Positions 8,120 to 15,375 of a DNA stretch of 34,502 bases are shown one piece after another. The translations under genes were made by a program, and so were the position numbers. Below the pieces are notes generated by a model that made no database searches, was not told the origin of the DNA, and saw only the letters and a list, made by a program, of their open reading frames with translations. The DNA comes from a virus. Each line of letters starts with the position of its first letter. The stretch's first letter is position 1. The DNA lies in the IMG/VR virus record IMGVR_UViG_3300032282_001175, positions 1-34,502 of that record, one strand, 5' to 3'.

Positions 8120-8305
8120 TTATTCTTTATCCGATTTTAATGCTTCTTTTGCTTCTTCGAGCATAGATTCATGCTCTTTAATTTCTTTGGCATCCATGCT
8201 GGCATACATATTCTTTTTGCCTTCAGGCTCATACTTCTTTCCAGCCCTGCGAGCAATTTCTCGCATTTTCCATTCCAATACATTTGAACCAGTTACTGTT
8301 GGCAT
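8120..8305 (-). CDS. Small charged protein between portal and scaffold
   Basis: A 61-residue protein, strongly charged and mostly helical by composition (MREIARRAGKKYEPEGKKNMYA, then a Glu/Lys-rich C-terminus). It starts at the ATG at 8305, 12 bases after the portal stop. It ends just before the promoter-like site ahead of the scaffold gene. It has no membrane segment, signal peptide or cysteine. Its position would suit a scaffold or portal accessory factor, but no family is recognised. Confidence 0.7.
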   Translation of the reverse strand: MPTVTGSNVLEWKMREIARRAGKKYEPEGKKNMYASMDAKEIKEHESMLEEAKEALKSDKE

Positions 8306-8317
8306 ATTATTCTCCGA

Positions 8318-10399
8318 TTAAATAGCTCTTTCAATTGCTTCTGCATCTGCTGATCTTTCTGAACGTTCATCAATCTTTGACAATAAAAGGGCTAATTGGG
8401 CTTTCATGCGCTCAATTTCAATCCTTGTTTCATTATCAATAATTGTGTCATTTGCTTTAGCATCAACCATAAGCCTTGTATCAACAGTTTTAGATTCAAT
8501 TTCCATCTGTTTACGAGCAGTAGCGGCTTCTTCTTGTTGCTGTTTAACAGTAGCCCCATATTTCATATCCATCTGCATAGCTTGAATCTGTTGCTGTAAT
8601 TGCTGAATAACTTGCTGGCTTTGAGCCAACTGCATCTGAACTTGTGGTGGAACATCAGATTTATCATCAATTTGAGCCAATGGATTAGCCGCCGCCAATC
8701 GATCAGCAATGATGTCTGCACCTGGAAAATCCATATTTCGGAATACCAAGTCACCAGCTTGTTGCATAAGTTGTGGATCAACTTGAAGCATCTGAACCAT
8801 TGAATCTACGGCTTCTTGGCGTTTGGAATTGTAGCCAGGGCCTGTTTCCATAACGACATCATAATCACCGACAGTTACATCATTAAGAATGGTTTCAATT
8901 CCCATTTCATCAGATGTAATTTGATTTACTGTAACAATCTCACCTTTGCCATCATCACCAATAATGCGTAAAACTCTTTCAGCATCATAAACATGGGGAA
9001 TTAAGTCAAGAATAATGCGACCAGTTTGCTTAATAGAACGAGTTAAATTATCGTAATAGTGGAAGTTGGTCATGTCGGTCTGCTGTTGCTGACCTTGAAT
9101 TGCTTTCCCTGATACATTTCCTTGCGGCAACATTCTAGGGTCATAAATACCAACTACTGCCATCAAATCTGCATTTAAACCTTCTAATGCTGTAGTCATG
9201 CCTGTTGGAGGAGGCTCAGGCTGTAATCTTGTAGGAACTCCTGCTGGTCTGCCTTCGCTATCGGTTTGCTTATAACGCAATACAGGCATAGATTTGATGT
9301 TGGCTTGTGTCCATTCATCTTCATGGCCTTCATCTTGTCCTTCAGCTAGTAACCACTTCGCTTTTGGAGCAAGAGCTACGGACTCGGTAAGCGCAGTTGA
9401 CCAAAAGTTATACATACGCTGTGGGTCTTTTGCCATGCGAGTAAGACCAAACTTTTTCTTTTTGCTATCCACAATCAACTGCTGACCATAGACAGGCACA
9501 ACTGGAATGTATTTACCAGCCCAATCACGCTTTTCAAGGATTTGCATACCAGTTAGTTTTACCCACTTTATTTGCTTTTTAACTGTAACCCTGCGGCTTA
9601 CTTCATAAATACCAGCGGCAAGCATTACATCTTGGCTAGGCATTTCATCTTCATAAACTGTAGTGCCATCACTTAAAAGCACCAATTTTGTATGTTTGTA
9701 TTCGGTATAGAAGTATTCAGCAATACGAATATCTTCTTTGGTAATCCACTCTGATTGACTATCGCCTGTTCCTCTAGGTGTAAACCCTGCATCTGTTTCA
9801 GCATCAGGGTACATTTTGCGGAAAACTTCTTTGCTTACAACTTCAGTAATTAAGCATTTCTCTGCATCTGAGCCATCAGGTTCATTACTATTAGGATCAA
9901 AATAGACCATAAAAGGATTTTCAATCCTCTTGATATAAATTTCTTGGTCGAAACTGTCAGGTCGAACATAGTCAGTAGTAATACGCCAGTAGCCCCAACC
10001 CATGCGAACAGCAAAATCAAAAGCATTGTCATAAGCGGCATCAGCATCTGATTGCTCCTCTACATGGCGGCAAATACCAGTAATGATTTGCGCCATCTTT
10101 TCATCTGATTGGGTATTCATGCCATGACACTTGATTCTTGGTCTTTGCTGGCGTTGGCTATTAGCAATTTGACGGCAATAAGCATCAATCTTGTTAATAG
10201 TTAAATAAGGTCTAGATTCCAATAAACGGCTATTCTGTATCTCTACAGGCCATTGATCGCCACCAGCAAACTTTAAATCATCAAGAGCTTCTACACGATT
10301 GTTTGAATCGTTGTCGGAACAAAAGCGCAAAAAGTCTTTAGCCGCATCAATAATGGCTTCTTCGTCATTGTCTGCGTAGTCTGAATCGTAGATACCCAT
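8318..10399 (-). CDS. Portal protein, P22 gp1-like
   Basis: A 693-residue protein, near P22 portal (725). The N-terminal third carries features of the P22-type portal family: FAGGDQWP, RPYLTINKIDAYCRQIANSQRQQRPRI (residues about 65-90) and MGWGYWRITTDY. The C-terminal ~120 residues are Gln-rich and helical (QMQLAQSQQVIQQLQQQIQ), corresponding to the long barrel that projects into the head in P22. Twelve copies form the vertex through which DNA is packaged and ejected and to which the connector proteins bind. It lies between terminase and scaffold, as expected. No truncation is visible. Confidence 0.93.
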   Translation of the reverse strand: MGIYDSDYADNDEEAIIDAAKDFLRFCSDNDSNNRVEALDDLKFAGGDQWPVEIQNSRLLESRPYLTINKIDAYCRQIANSQRQQRPRIKCHGMNTQSDEKMAQIITGICRHVEEQSDADAAYDNAFDFAVRMGWGYWRITTDYVRPDSFDQEIYIKRIENPFMVYFDPNSNEPDGSDAEKCLITEVVSKEVFRKMYPDAETDAGFTPRGTGDSQSEWITKEDIRIAEYFYTEYKHTKLVLLSDGTTVYEDEMPSQDVMLAAGIYEVSRRVTVKKQIKWVKLTGMQILEKRDWAGKYIPVVPVYGQQLIVDSKKKKFGLTRMAKDPQRMYNFWSTALTESVALAPKAKWLLAEGQDEGHEDEWTQANIKSMPVLRYKQTDSEGRPAGVPTRLQPEPPPTGMTTALEGLNADLMAVVGIYDPRMLPQGNVSGKAIQGQQQQTDMTNFHYYDNLTRSIKQTGRIILDLIPHVYDAERVLRIIGDDGKGEIVTVNQITSDEMGIETILNDVTVGDYDVVMETGPGYNSKRQEAVDSMVQMLQVDPQLMQQAGDLVFRNMDFPGADIIADRLAAANPLAQIDDKSDVPPQVQMQLAQSQQVIQQLQQQIQAMQMDMKYGATVKQQQEEAATARKQMEIESKTVDTRLMVDAKANDTIIDNETRIEIERMKAQLALLLSKIDERSERSADAEAIERAI

Positions 10400-10429
10400 A
10401 GGTAGTCCTTATATCATATTTTCAGTAGT

Positions 10430-11713
10430 TTAAGACATCCAGCTACTTGTTTGGTAATTTATTTGTCGTTTCTTAACTTGCTTTGGCTCATTAATCATCA
10501 ATCCAATGTACCTGAACGCATCCGCACCATGACTGTAATTGTCGTGCAAAGGCTTTTGACTGAAATTGCCTGTTTCAGGGTTTACATCATATCGATAATG
10601 TCGTAAACATTGTAGCCCCTCGTAACAATTTTCTCTATCAAAATAGCATTTGCTAAATATTGTCCTGGCGGCATTTATAGAATCCGCAATAGGAGTTCTA
10701 TCAATAATTCGTACATTGTATCCAGCGTTTCTGACAATTTCCTCAATGCTTCTGCCATTGGCGGCTAAAGTTTTGTTTTGAGCATCATGCGGCAAATATA
10801 AGGTGTCATAAACATAACCAAAGGTTTGCATCTTGGCTAGGATTTGGCTAATCGTAGTCTGAGTTGTTTCGTAGTATCGAATCAGCCTAGTTTCCATGCC
10901 AATAAATTGAACAAACCACACCGCAGTTGCATCGGCCCACCCAATATCGAAAATTGCAAGCACAGGCTTAACTGGATCATAAGGAACTCTTGTAATCCTG
11001 CCTTCAAACTCAGCCTGTTGTATTTCTTTGGCAAATATAGCCCCATCAACTGTTTGGCGGCACATTCCTTCCCAAACTGTGTTGTAAGCCTCTCTGTCTC
11101 TAGCAAAAAGGTTATCTTTTTCAAGACGTAGCGTTTCAGGAAACCAAGGATTATCTGACCAATTAATCTTTTGAACAATGGCGTTTTCAGGTGGATTGGC
11201 TACAAAACGCTGGTAAGTTTCATCCGTTTCCAACTCAGGGTTAAACGATACCCATATTTCAGAGCCTTCTTTACGAATAGTAGGTATTAGCGTTGACCAA
11301 GACAATTTACTGGTCGTATTGGCTTCCTCTACCCAAGCTATGTCCACGCCCTCATACGACTTAACATTGGCAATGTTGTTTTTTAACCCAACAAAGTTAA
11401 ATTCTGATCCATTTCTGCCTCGAATGGTGTTTTGTGTGATTTCAAACAGGCCCTGCATACCCATAGCAAATATTTGGTCACTTAACAGCTTGTGAACAGA
11501 ATCTTTTATGGATGTCTGAAATTCCCTTGCACAAAGGATACGCAAAGGCTGACGAGCCGCTTTAATAAGCAAAGCCCTAGCAATGCCCCAAGACTTAGCC
11601 CCACCACGCCCACCATACAAAACACGATAACGGCTGTAGTCAGGTTCGAATAAGCACGATAATTTCTCAGGAAAGTCAGCGATGCCATTGGTATTGGCTA
11701 TTTCATCTGTCAT
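10430..11713 (-). CDS. terL: Terminase large subunit (ATPase-nuclease)
   Basis: A 427-residue packaging motor of the PBSX/Terminase_3 type. Walker A is LYGGRGGAKS (about residues 32-41), Walker B is VDIAWVEE (about 123-130), and the SFNPE coupling motif is near 156-160. The RNase H-like nuclease domain shows acidic residues at D256 (FDIGWADATAVW), D310 (LPHDAQ) and D398 (HGADAFRY). It cuts concatemeric DNA and translocates it into the prohead through the portal. It overlaps the small-subunit gene by 11 bases, which implies coupled translation. All key motifs are present. Confidence 0.96.
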   Translation of the reverse strand: MTDEIANTNGIADFPEKLSCLFEPDYSRYRVLYGGRGGAKSWGIARALLIKAARQPLRILCAREFQTSIKDSVHKLLSDQIFAMGMQGLFEITQNTIRGRNGSEFNFVGLKNNIANVKSYEGVDIAWVEEANTTSKLSWSTLIPTIRKEGSEIWVSFNPELETDETYQRFVANPPENAIVQKINWSDNPWFPETLRLEKDNLFARDREAYNTVWEGMCRQTVDGAIFAKEIQQAEFEGRITRVPYDPVKPVLAIFDIGWADATAVWFVQFIGMETRLIRYYETTQTTISQILAKMQTFGYVYDTLYLPHDAQNKTLAANGRSIEEIVRNAGYNVRIIDRTPIADSINAARTIFSKCYFDRENCYEGLQCLRHYRYDVNPETGNFSQKPLHDNYSHGADAFRYIGLMINEPKQVKKRQINYQTSSWMS

Positions 11714-12044
11714 CAGGCTTTACAAAATTAACAGTAATTCCAGTAAGTTCAACGCCATCTGCGCCAGTAAGTTCTTGCTTAACAGTTTCAGACCAGCGCA
11801 TTTGGGCTTTAGTCCACCAAATCATTGCCGTAGTATCACCGCCTAACGCTTTGTTATACAGCGACCTGGCTATGCTGGCAGAAGCTTTGGCTTTACCTAT
11901 ATCCAGTTCAGTCCTGTAATGCTTTCTAAGCGTTTTGTCATCAATTCCAACCAGGGCCGCTATTTGCTCATGCGGCAATCCAAGCCCTGCGGATGTTTCC
12001 ACTTGCTTTCTAGTATTTTCAGTTGGTTCGTGAAGTGAGGGCAT
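11703..12044 (-). CDS. terS: Terminase small subunit, putative
   Basis: A 113-residue protein placed directly before the large terminase gene with an 11-base overlap. The N-terminal part reads as a helix-turn-helix: a QVETSAGLGLPHEQIAALVG segment (residues about 14-33) followed by DDKTLRKHYRTEL. The C-terminal half (KASASIARSLYNKALGGDTTAMIWW) suits the oligomerisation helices of small terminases. It would recognise the packaging start site and stimulate the large subunit. No clear Shine-Dalgarno sequence precedes the ATG at 12044. The call rests on position plus the helix-turn-helix. Confidence 0.82.
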   Translation of the reverse strand: MPSLHEPTENTRKQVETSAGLGLPHEQIAALVGIDDKTLRKHYRTELDIGKAKASASIARSLYNKALGGDTTAMIWWTKAQMRWSETVKQELTGADGVELTGITVNFVKPDDR

Positions 12045-12069
12045 TTTCTTTTATATAGGGGAAATGTGA

Positions 12070-13275
12070 TTACACACTAACAGAATTATCTAATGAATTC
12101 AATAACTTAGCTTTTCCGCCAGTAAATTCTTCCCAGCGTTTAACTATGACATCGCAATACTTAGGGTCTAACTCCATAAGACGAGCCTTTCTGCCTAGTT
12201 TTTCGCAGGCAATCATAGTAGAGCCTGACCCACCAAATAAGTCTAATACAACATCCATGCCTTTGGTGTTATTAAGGATTTGATATTCCATTAACTCTAC
12301 AGGCTTCATGGTTGGATGAATATCATTTCTTTTTGGTCTTTTGCACTCAATTATGGTTACTTGTTTTCGGTCTGAGGCCCATAAATGAGCCGCACCATCT
12401 TTCCACCCATAAAGACATGGTTCATGTTTCCAATGGTAATCTTGGCGGCCCATGACCATAGAATCTTTATTCCATATTAGGCACTGTCTAACTTTCCATT
12501 TTGCGTCATGACACGCACCCCTGAAGTTGTATCCTTCGGAATCGGCATGCCATATATAAAAAACAGCACCTGGCTTCATAACCGCATCAGCCGCCACAAA
12601 AGCATCTCTTAAAAACTGCCTAAATTGCTCATCACCCATTTCATCGTTCTGAATGGTTAAAGCATCTTTTGTTTTACCTTCGTATGCCACATTGTAAGGA
12701 GGGTCTGTTACCAATATATCCACAAGCCCCTCTGTAAGGGCTTCTACGGCCTCTATATTGCAACTATCGCCACACATTAGCCTGTGATTGCCTAATTCGT
12801 ATATATCGCCTGGTTTTGTCTTTGGTTCATCAGGAACCTCAGGAATCGCGTCTTCATCTGTTAAACCTTCGGATATTTCAGGCTCTAACAGCGCATTTAA
12901 CTCTTTTAAATCAAAGCCCAGCAATTCAAGGTCAAAACCATCTGCTTTTAAGTCTGTAAGCTCTAATGTTAATAAGCTGGTGTCCCAGCCTGAATTTAAC
13001 GCTAATTGGTTATCGGCGATGATATAAGCCTTTTTTTGAGTTTCGGTCATATCTTTTAATTCAATAACTGGCACTTTTTCATGGCCCAGTTTTCTAGCCG
13101 CCATAAGCCTTCCATGACCAGCAATAATGCCGTTTTCCCCATCTATTAAGATTGGGTTAGTCCAACCAAACTCTTTAATGCTTGCCGCTATTTGGGCTAC
13201 TTGTGCATCAGAGTGAATTCTGCTGTTTTTAGCGTAAGGAATAAGCTCTTTAACGCTTTTTTGCTCAATTTTCAT
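12070..13275 (-). CDS. ParB-domain/DNA methyltransferase fusion
   Basis: A 401-residue fusion. Residues 1-130 are a ParB/Srx-like domain (NPILIDGENGIIAGHGRLMAARKLG, about 41-64). Residues about 155-395 are an adenine-N6/cytosine-N4 methyltransferase with the catalytic DPPY at 191-194 and the S-adenosylmethionine-binding FGGSG at 347-351. Motif IV precedes motif I, which is the beta-class order. It probably modifies phage DNA against host restriction; the specificity cannot be read from sequence. ParB-methyltransferase fusions are common in phages and prophages. Its ATG overlaps the preceding stop (ATGA), and no cognate restriction enzyme is adjacent. Confidence 0.93.
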   Translation of the reverse strand: MKIEQKSVKELIPYAKNSRIHSDAQVAQIAASIKEFGWTNPILIDGENGIIAGHGRLMAARKLGHEKVPVIELKDMTETQKKAYIIADNQLALNSGWDTSLLTLELTDLKADGFDLELLGFDLKELNALLEPEISEGLTDEDAIPEVPDEPKTKPGDIYELGNHRLMCGDSCNIEAVEALTEGLVDILVTDPPYNVAYEGKTKDALTIQNDEMGDEQFRQFLRDAFVAADAVMKPGAVFYIWHADSEGYNFRGACHDAKWKVRQCLIWNKDSMVMGRQDYHWKHEPCLYGWKDGAAHLWASDRKQVTIIECKRPKRNDIHPTMKPVELMEYQILNNTKGMDVVLDLFGGSGSTMIACEKLGRKARLMELDPKYCDVIVKRWEEFTGGKAKLLNSLDNSVSV

Positions 13276-13472
13276 TCATTAGCCATTGAATCGCTATTAG
13301 CCTCTGCTTCATTTACATCATCTACAAAAGTAGGGCTGTTTACAAGGTTTGTATATTGGTCTTGTAGCTCTTGTGGAACTCCTGGCTGATACACAATGGC
13401 ACTTACATCTGCCTGTAATTGTTGTTCATCCTGTGGAGTTGGATAAGGAACATAGATATTTGGGCTAGTCAT
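13272..13472 (-). CDS. Small acidic protein, unknown
   Basis: A 66-residue acidic protein rich in Gln, Pro, Val and Asn, opening MTSPNIYVPYPTPQDEQQLQ. Its ATG overlaps the upstream stop codon (TAATG) and its stop overlaps the ATG of the methyltransferase (ATGA), so it is translated as part of one coupled chain. It has no motif, membrane segment or cysteine. No function can be assigned. Confidence 0.72.
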   Translation of the reverse strand: MTSPNIYVPYPTPQDEQQLQADVSAIVYQPGVPQELQDQYTNLVNSPTFVDDVNEAEANSDSMANE

Positions 13473-13651
13473 TATTCAGCCACCACTTCTACAACTTCAG
13501 CTTCTTGGGCTCTTTTAGCTTCTTCTGCCGCTAATTGAGGCTGTGCTTGCACATGGATTTTATTAATCAATGGAGCGCATTTTTGAAATGGCTCTTTTCC
13601 TACTTGCTCTAGGATGTAATTGATTTCTTCTAATGTTAGGTCTAAGGTCAT
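13472..13651 (-). CDS. Small acidic helical protein, unknown
   Basis: A 59-residue protein starting at the ATG at 13651, which has AAAGGA seven bases upstream. A longer frame runs back into the tRNA gene and is rejected as a start. The protein opens MTLDLTLEEINYILEQVGK, a motif widespread in small phage proteins of the form LTLEE.N.IL..L...P, and ends in an Ala/Glu-rich tail. That family has no known function to my knowledge. It lies just downstream of tRNA-Asn and in the same direction. Confidence 0.78.
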   Translation of the reverse strand: MTLDLTLEEINYILEQVGKEPFQKCAPLINKIHVQAQPQLAAEEAKRAQEAEVVEVVAE

Positions 13652-13671
13652 TTTGGTTCCTTTGTTTAAGT

Positions 13672-13747
13672 TGGCTGACTCGGCTGGGCTCGAACCAGCG
13701 ACCACCTGATTAACAGTCAGATGCTCTACCAACTGAGCTACAAGTCA
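13672..13747 (-). tRNA. tRNA-Asn (anticodon GTT)
   Basis: A 76-base cloverleaf read on the minus strand. The acceptor TGACTTG pairs with CGAGTCA (one U-G pair). The D arm is GCTC/GAGC. The anticodon stem is TCTGA/TCAGG (its last pair imperfect) with loop CTGTTAA, so the anticodon is GTT. The T arm is GCTGG-TTCGAGC-CCAGC, followed by discriminator G and an encoded CCA. All invariant positions look intact. It lies inside the leftward operon and would be released by host RNases. It could support Asn-rich structural proteins or replace a damaged host tRNA. Confidence 0.95.
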
Positions 13748-13751
13748 ATAA

Positions 13752-13898
13752 TTACTTCTTTTTGGTCTTTTTAGCCGCTTCACGCTTTACTGCATACGCA
13801 ATAGCGACTGCCTGTTTTACTGGTTTACCGCCCTCTTTGATCTCTTTAGCCACATTAGACTTAAATGCCGCTTTAGATACGCTTTTTTTCAATGGCAT
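13752..13898 (-). CDS. Lys-rich basic microprotein A
   Basis: A 48-residue protein, MPLKKSVSKAAFKSNVAKEI then GGKPVKQAVAIAYAVKREA and a lysine tail ending at the TAA at 13752, five bases from the tRNA. The GGKP.KQAVAIAY..KR core is a pattern I have seen in many small phage proteins of unknown role. It is strongly basic, so nucleic-acid binding is possible. It is one of three consecutive lysine-rich genes. Confidence 0.78.
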   Translation of the reverse strand: MPLKKSVSKAAFKSNVAKEIKEGGKPVKQAVAIAYAVKREAAKKTKKK

Positions 13899-13900
13899 GA

Positions 13901-14068
13901 TTATTTCTTCTTTGCAGTTTTGGCGGATTCTTTAAATGCTTTGGCTGTTGGTGCGCCTTTAGTGCCAGGCTTACGCATGGTTTCTACTGGCTTACCTTCA
14001 GCTTTTTGCTTTTCAATCCGAGCCTGTTTTTTGTGGATATTGGCGTACAAACCAGGTTTAGTAGCCAT
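13901..14068 (-). CDS. Lys-rich basic microprotein B
   Basis: A 55-residue protein starting at the ATG at 14068, which overlaps the stop of the upstream gene (TAATG). It opens MATKPGLYANIHKKQARIEK and continues through a KPGTKGAPTAKAFKESAKT segment to a lysine tail. The N-terminal GLYANIHKKQ.RI pattern recurs in small phage proteins near structural genes (from memory). No catalytic motif is visible. A DNA-binding or virion-internal role is plausible but unproven. Confidence 0.8.
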   Translation of the reverse strand: MATKPGLYANIHKKQARIEKQKAEGKPVETMRKPGTKGAPTAKAFKESAKTAKKK

Positions 14069-14499
14069 TATTTTTTCTTCTTGCTCATATCGTAAGCCAA
14101 AGCTTTAGCTACCTTTTTGCCTTCTTTTTCAGCATGGGCATCTTTTTTAGCGGTAGAGCCAGCAAATGACTTTTTGCCAGTTTTGTAGTCATATTCCATC
14201 TCTTTAGTAACTTTTCTTGCTACTGATTTCTTTGCTACAGCCATTTGCTTCTCCTTTGTAGGTTTAGGTGCTTGTTTGTCTAATGCTTTTGCTACATCTG
14301 TTGCTTTAAAGTCTTTAGGCCAAACTGCATTATTGGCTCTTGTAGTGGTTCTAGTAGTCGTTCTTTTTATAGCTGGCTTGGCTTTTTTCATAGCCGCTTG
14401 ATAGATTCGATTAGTTTCTTTGGCTCTTTGCTCCATATCCTTTAGTTCTTTAGGATAGATAAACCAACTTTTAATGATTTCTGCCCATTTTTTAAGCAC
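14068..14499 (-). CDS. Lys-rich basic protein C with a probable internal start
   Basis: A 143-residue basic protein. I start it at the GTG at 14499, because the only Shine-Dalgarno (GAGGAGG) lies just upstream of that codon; a TTG further up contains the ribosome-binding site and is unlikely. The N-terminal part is helical (VLKKWAEIIKSWFIYPKEL). The middle has a Thr/Arg run (KRTTTRTTTR), and the last 58 residues are lysine-rich. An in-frame ATG at 14244 has an even better ribosome-binding site (AAAGGAG, spacing 6), so a second 58-residue product (MAVAKKSVARKV...) is likely. It overlaps the GroES-like gene by 8 bases. Function unknown. Confidence 0.72.
   Translation of the reverse strand: MLKKWAEIIKSWFIYPKELKDMEQRAKETNRIYQAAMKKAKPAIKRTTTRTTTRANNAVWPKDFKATDVAKALDKQAPKPTKEKQMAVAKKSVARKVTKEMEYDYKTGKKSFAGSTAKKDAHAEKEGKKVAKALAYDMSKKKK
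14244..14256 (-). promoter_or_regulatory. Strong internal ribosome-binding site (AAAGGAG)
   Basis: On the minus strand AAAGGAG lies six bases before the in-frame ATG at 14244, inside the gene at 14068-14499. It is a closer match to the anti-Shine-Dalgarno sequence than most start sites in this genome. It would give a separate C-terminal 58-residue protein resembling the two lysine-rich neighbours in size and composition. Confidence 0.6.
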
Positions 14500-14803
14500 T
14501 TTGAGCCTCCTCAAAGCAAATATCCTGCCAACTCATGACTAGGTATTTGGTTCCATCTTCGTAATATGGGAAGTATTTAAGATATTCTTCGCCTCTGTCA
14601 TCATTCATAGTGCCAAATCGAACTCTAGCTCCTACTTCAACAGGCATATCTTCTCTGCGACCATTGGGTAATTTCTTGCCAGGGCCTACAGCCACGACAG
14701 TTCCCATGTTTTCTACTTCTTTGTTATCAACATAAATGATGCTAGATAGTTCTCTAACATCAGGTTTGACCACAATTTTGTCTAGTAATGGCTTGAGTTT
14801 CAT
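14492..14803 (-). CDS. GroES-like co-chaperonin
   Basis: A 103-residue protein matching the Cpn10 fold pattern: MKLKPLLDKIVVKPD at the N-terminus, GTVVAVGPGKKLPNG (34-48), VEVGARVRFG (55-64), and KYLVMSWQDICF at the end. GroES itself is 97 residues. The mobile loop that binds GroEL corresponds to about residues 18-32 (LSSIIYVDNKEVEN) and keeps a hydrophobic Ile-Ile-Tyr-Val patch. It would form a lid for host GroEL and favour folding of phage proteins such as coat, which in P22 depends on GroEL. Its ATG overlaps the stop of the upstream gene. No phage GroEL is present. Confidence 0.85.
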   Translation of the reverse strand: MKLKPLLDKIVVKPDVRELSSIIYVDNKEVENMGTVVAVGPGKKLPNGRREDMPVEVGARVRFGTMNDDRGEEYLKYFPYYEDGTKYLVMSWQDICFEEAQSA

Positions 14804-15039
14804 GCTTTTTTTGGCCTTCCTCTACCTTTTTTTGGTTCGGAAATAACAACTGGTTCAGTTATTGATTGAACCAAAGCTTCTAGCGACAGGCTTTCTTCTG
14901 AAAGCACAAATTCGCCGCACCAACCACCGCTTGATGTGTTTATTGAAGTTGGGTATCTTTGACAAACACCCATTCCTCTGTCACCTTCAGAAAAAAATCG
15001 ACAAGAATTACATAATTCTTTATCGTTTTCTATAGCCAT
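14800..15039 (-). CDS. Cys4 zinc-finger-like protein with C-terminal AT-hook
   Basis: A 79-residue protein. Cysteines 10, 13, 26 and 41 (LCNSC, VCQRYP, WCGEF) form a probable zinc site, a pattern common in small phage proteins (CxxC...CxRYP...WCGE). The C-terminus has an AT-hook core, KKGRGRPKKA (residues 70-79), which binds the minor groove of AT-rich DNA. The combination suggests a DNA-binding regulator or accessory factor. Its stop overlaps the ATG of the GroES-like gene (ATGA). The role is an inference from motifs. Confidence 0.8.
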   Translation of the reverse strand: MAIENDKELCNSCRFFSEGDRGMGVCQRYPTSINTSSGGWCGEFVLSEESLSLEALVQSITEPVVISEPKKGRGRPKKA

Positions 15040-15065
15040 TTAGTTCTCCGATTACTATTTGGTTA

Positions 15066-15099
15066 GAAAGCTTTAGAGTTCCGTGGCTCTAAAGCTTTC
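15066..15099. terminator. Perfect 13-bp hairpin, possible attenuator
   Basis: GAAAGCTTTAGAG and CTCTAAAGCTTTC form a perfect 13-bp inverted repeat around TTCCGTGG, filling the gap between the genes at 15107-15316 and 14800-15039. In the direction of these genes no T tract follows; on the other strand GTTTTATTT follows. It is therefore either a weak bidirectional terminator or an RNA processing or stability hairpin inside the leftward operon. Confidence 0.6.
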
Positions 15100-15106
15100 G
15101 TTTTAT

Positions 15107-15316
15107 TTACTTCTGACCAGCATCTTCTTTAGCGTAAGCAGTACGCTTGTGCTCGTAGCAAACACCAGCAGTACGACCTGTATTGAATAGTTTGTCAGAG
15201 CCAGTAGCATCTTCCATACCCATTGCAACACCGCCTTTGATCTTTTCCATGCGCTCACCTGATTTATCAGAAGATGTAGCGGCTGGAATCTTTGCGCCTT
15301 TAGTTCCGTATGTCAT
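15107..15316 (-). CDS. Small Lys/Gly-rich protein, unknown
   Basis: A 69-residue basic, probably disordered protein (MTYGTKGAKIPAATSSDKSG...) with one cysteine. A ribosome-binding site (AAAAGGA) precedes the ATG at 15316. The gene is followed at once by the perfect hairpin at 15066-15099, which may define its mRNA end. It has no membrane segment or known motif. Small proteins of this composition are common in phage structural regions, but no role can be assigned. Confidence 0.7.
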   Translation of the reverse strand: MTYGTKGAKIPAATSSDKSGERMEKIKGGVAMGMEDATGSDKLFNTGRTAGVCYEHKRTAYAKEDAGQK

Positions 15317-15375
15317 TTTTAATCCTTTTAGCTAAAAAGTCTGCAATATCGCAGTTTCTCAATTTTATGTTGATT

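Noticed and set aside
13652-13732. Upstream extension of the gene at 13472-13651 into the tRNA
   Set aside because: It would translate tRNA-Asn sequence; the ATG at 13651 has a proper AAAGGA site.
13672-13747. tRNA as an attachment site for integration
   Set aside because: No integrase or excisionase was found anywhere on the circle, and the tRNA is complete with its own CCA.
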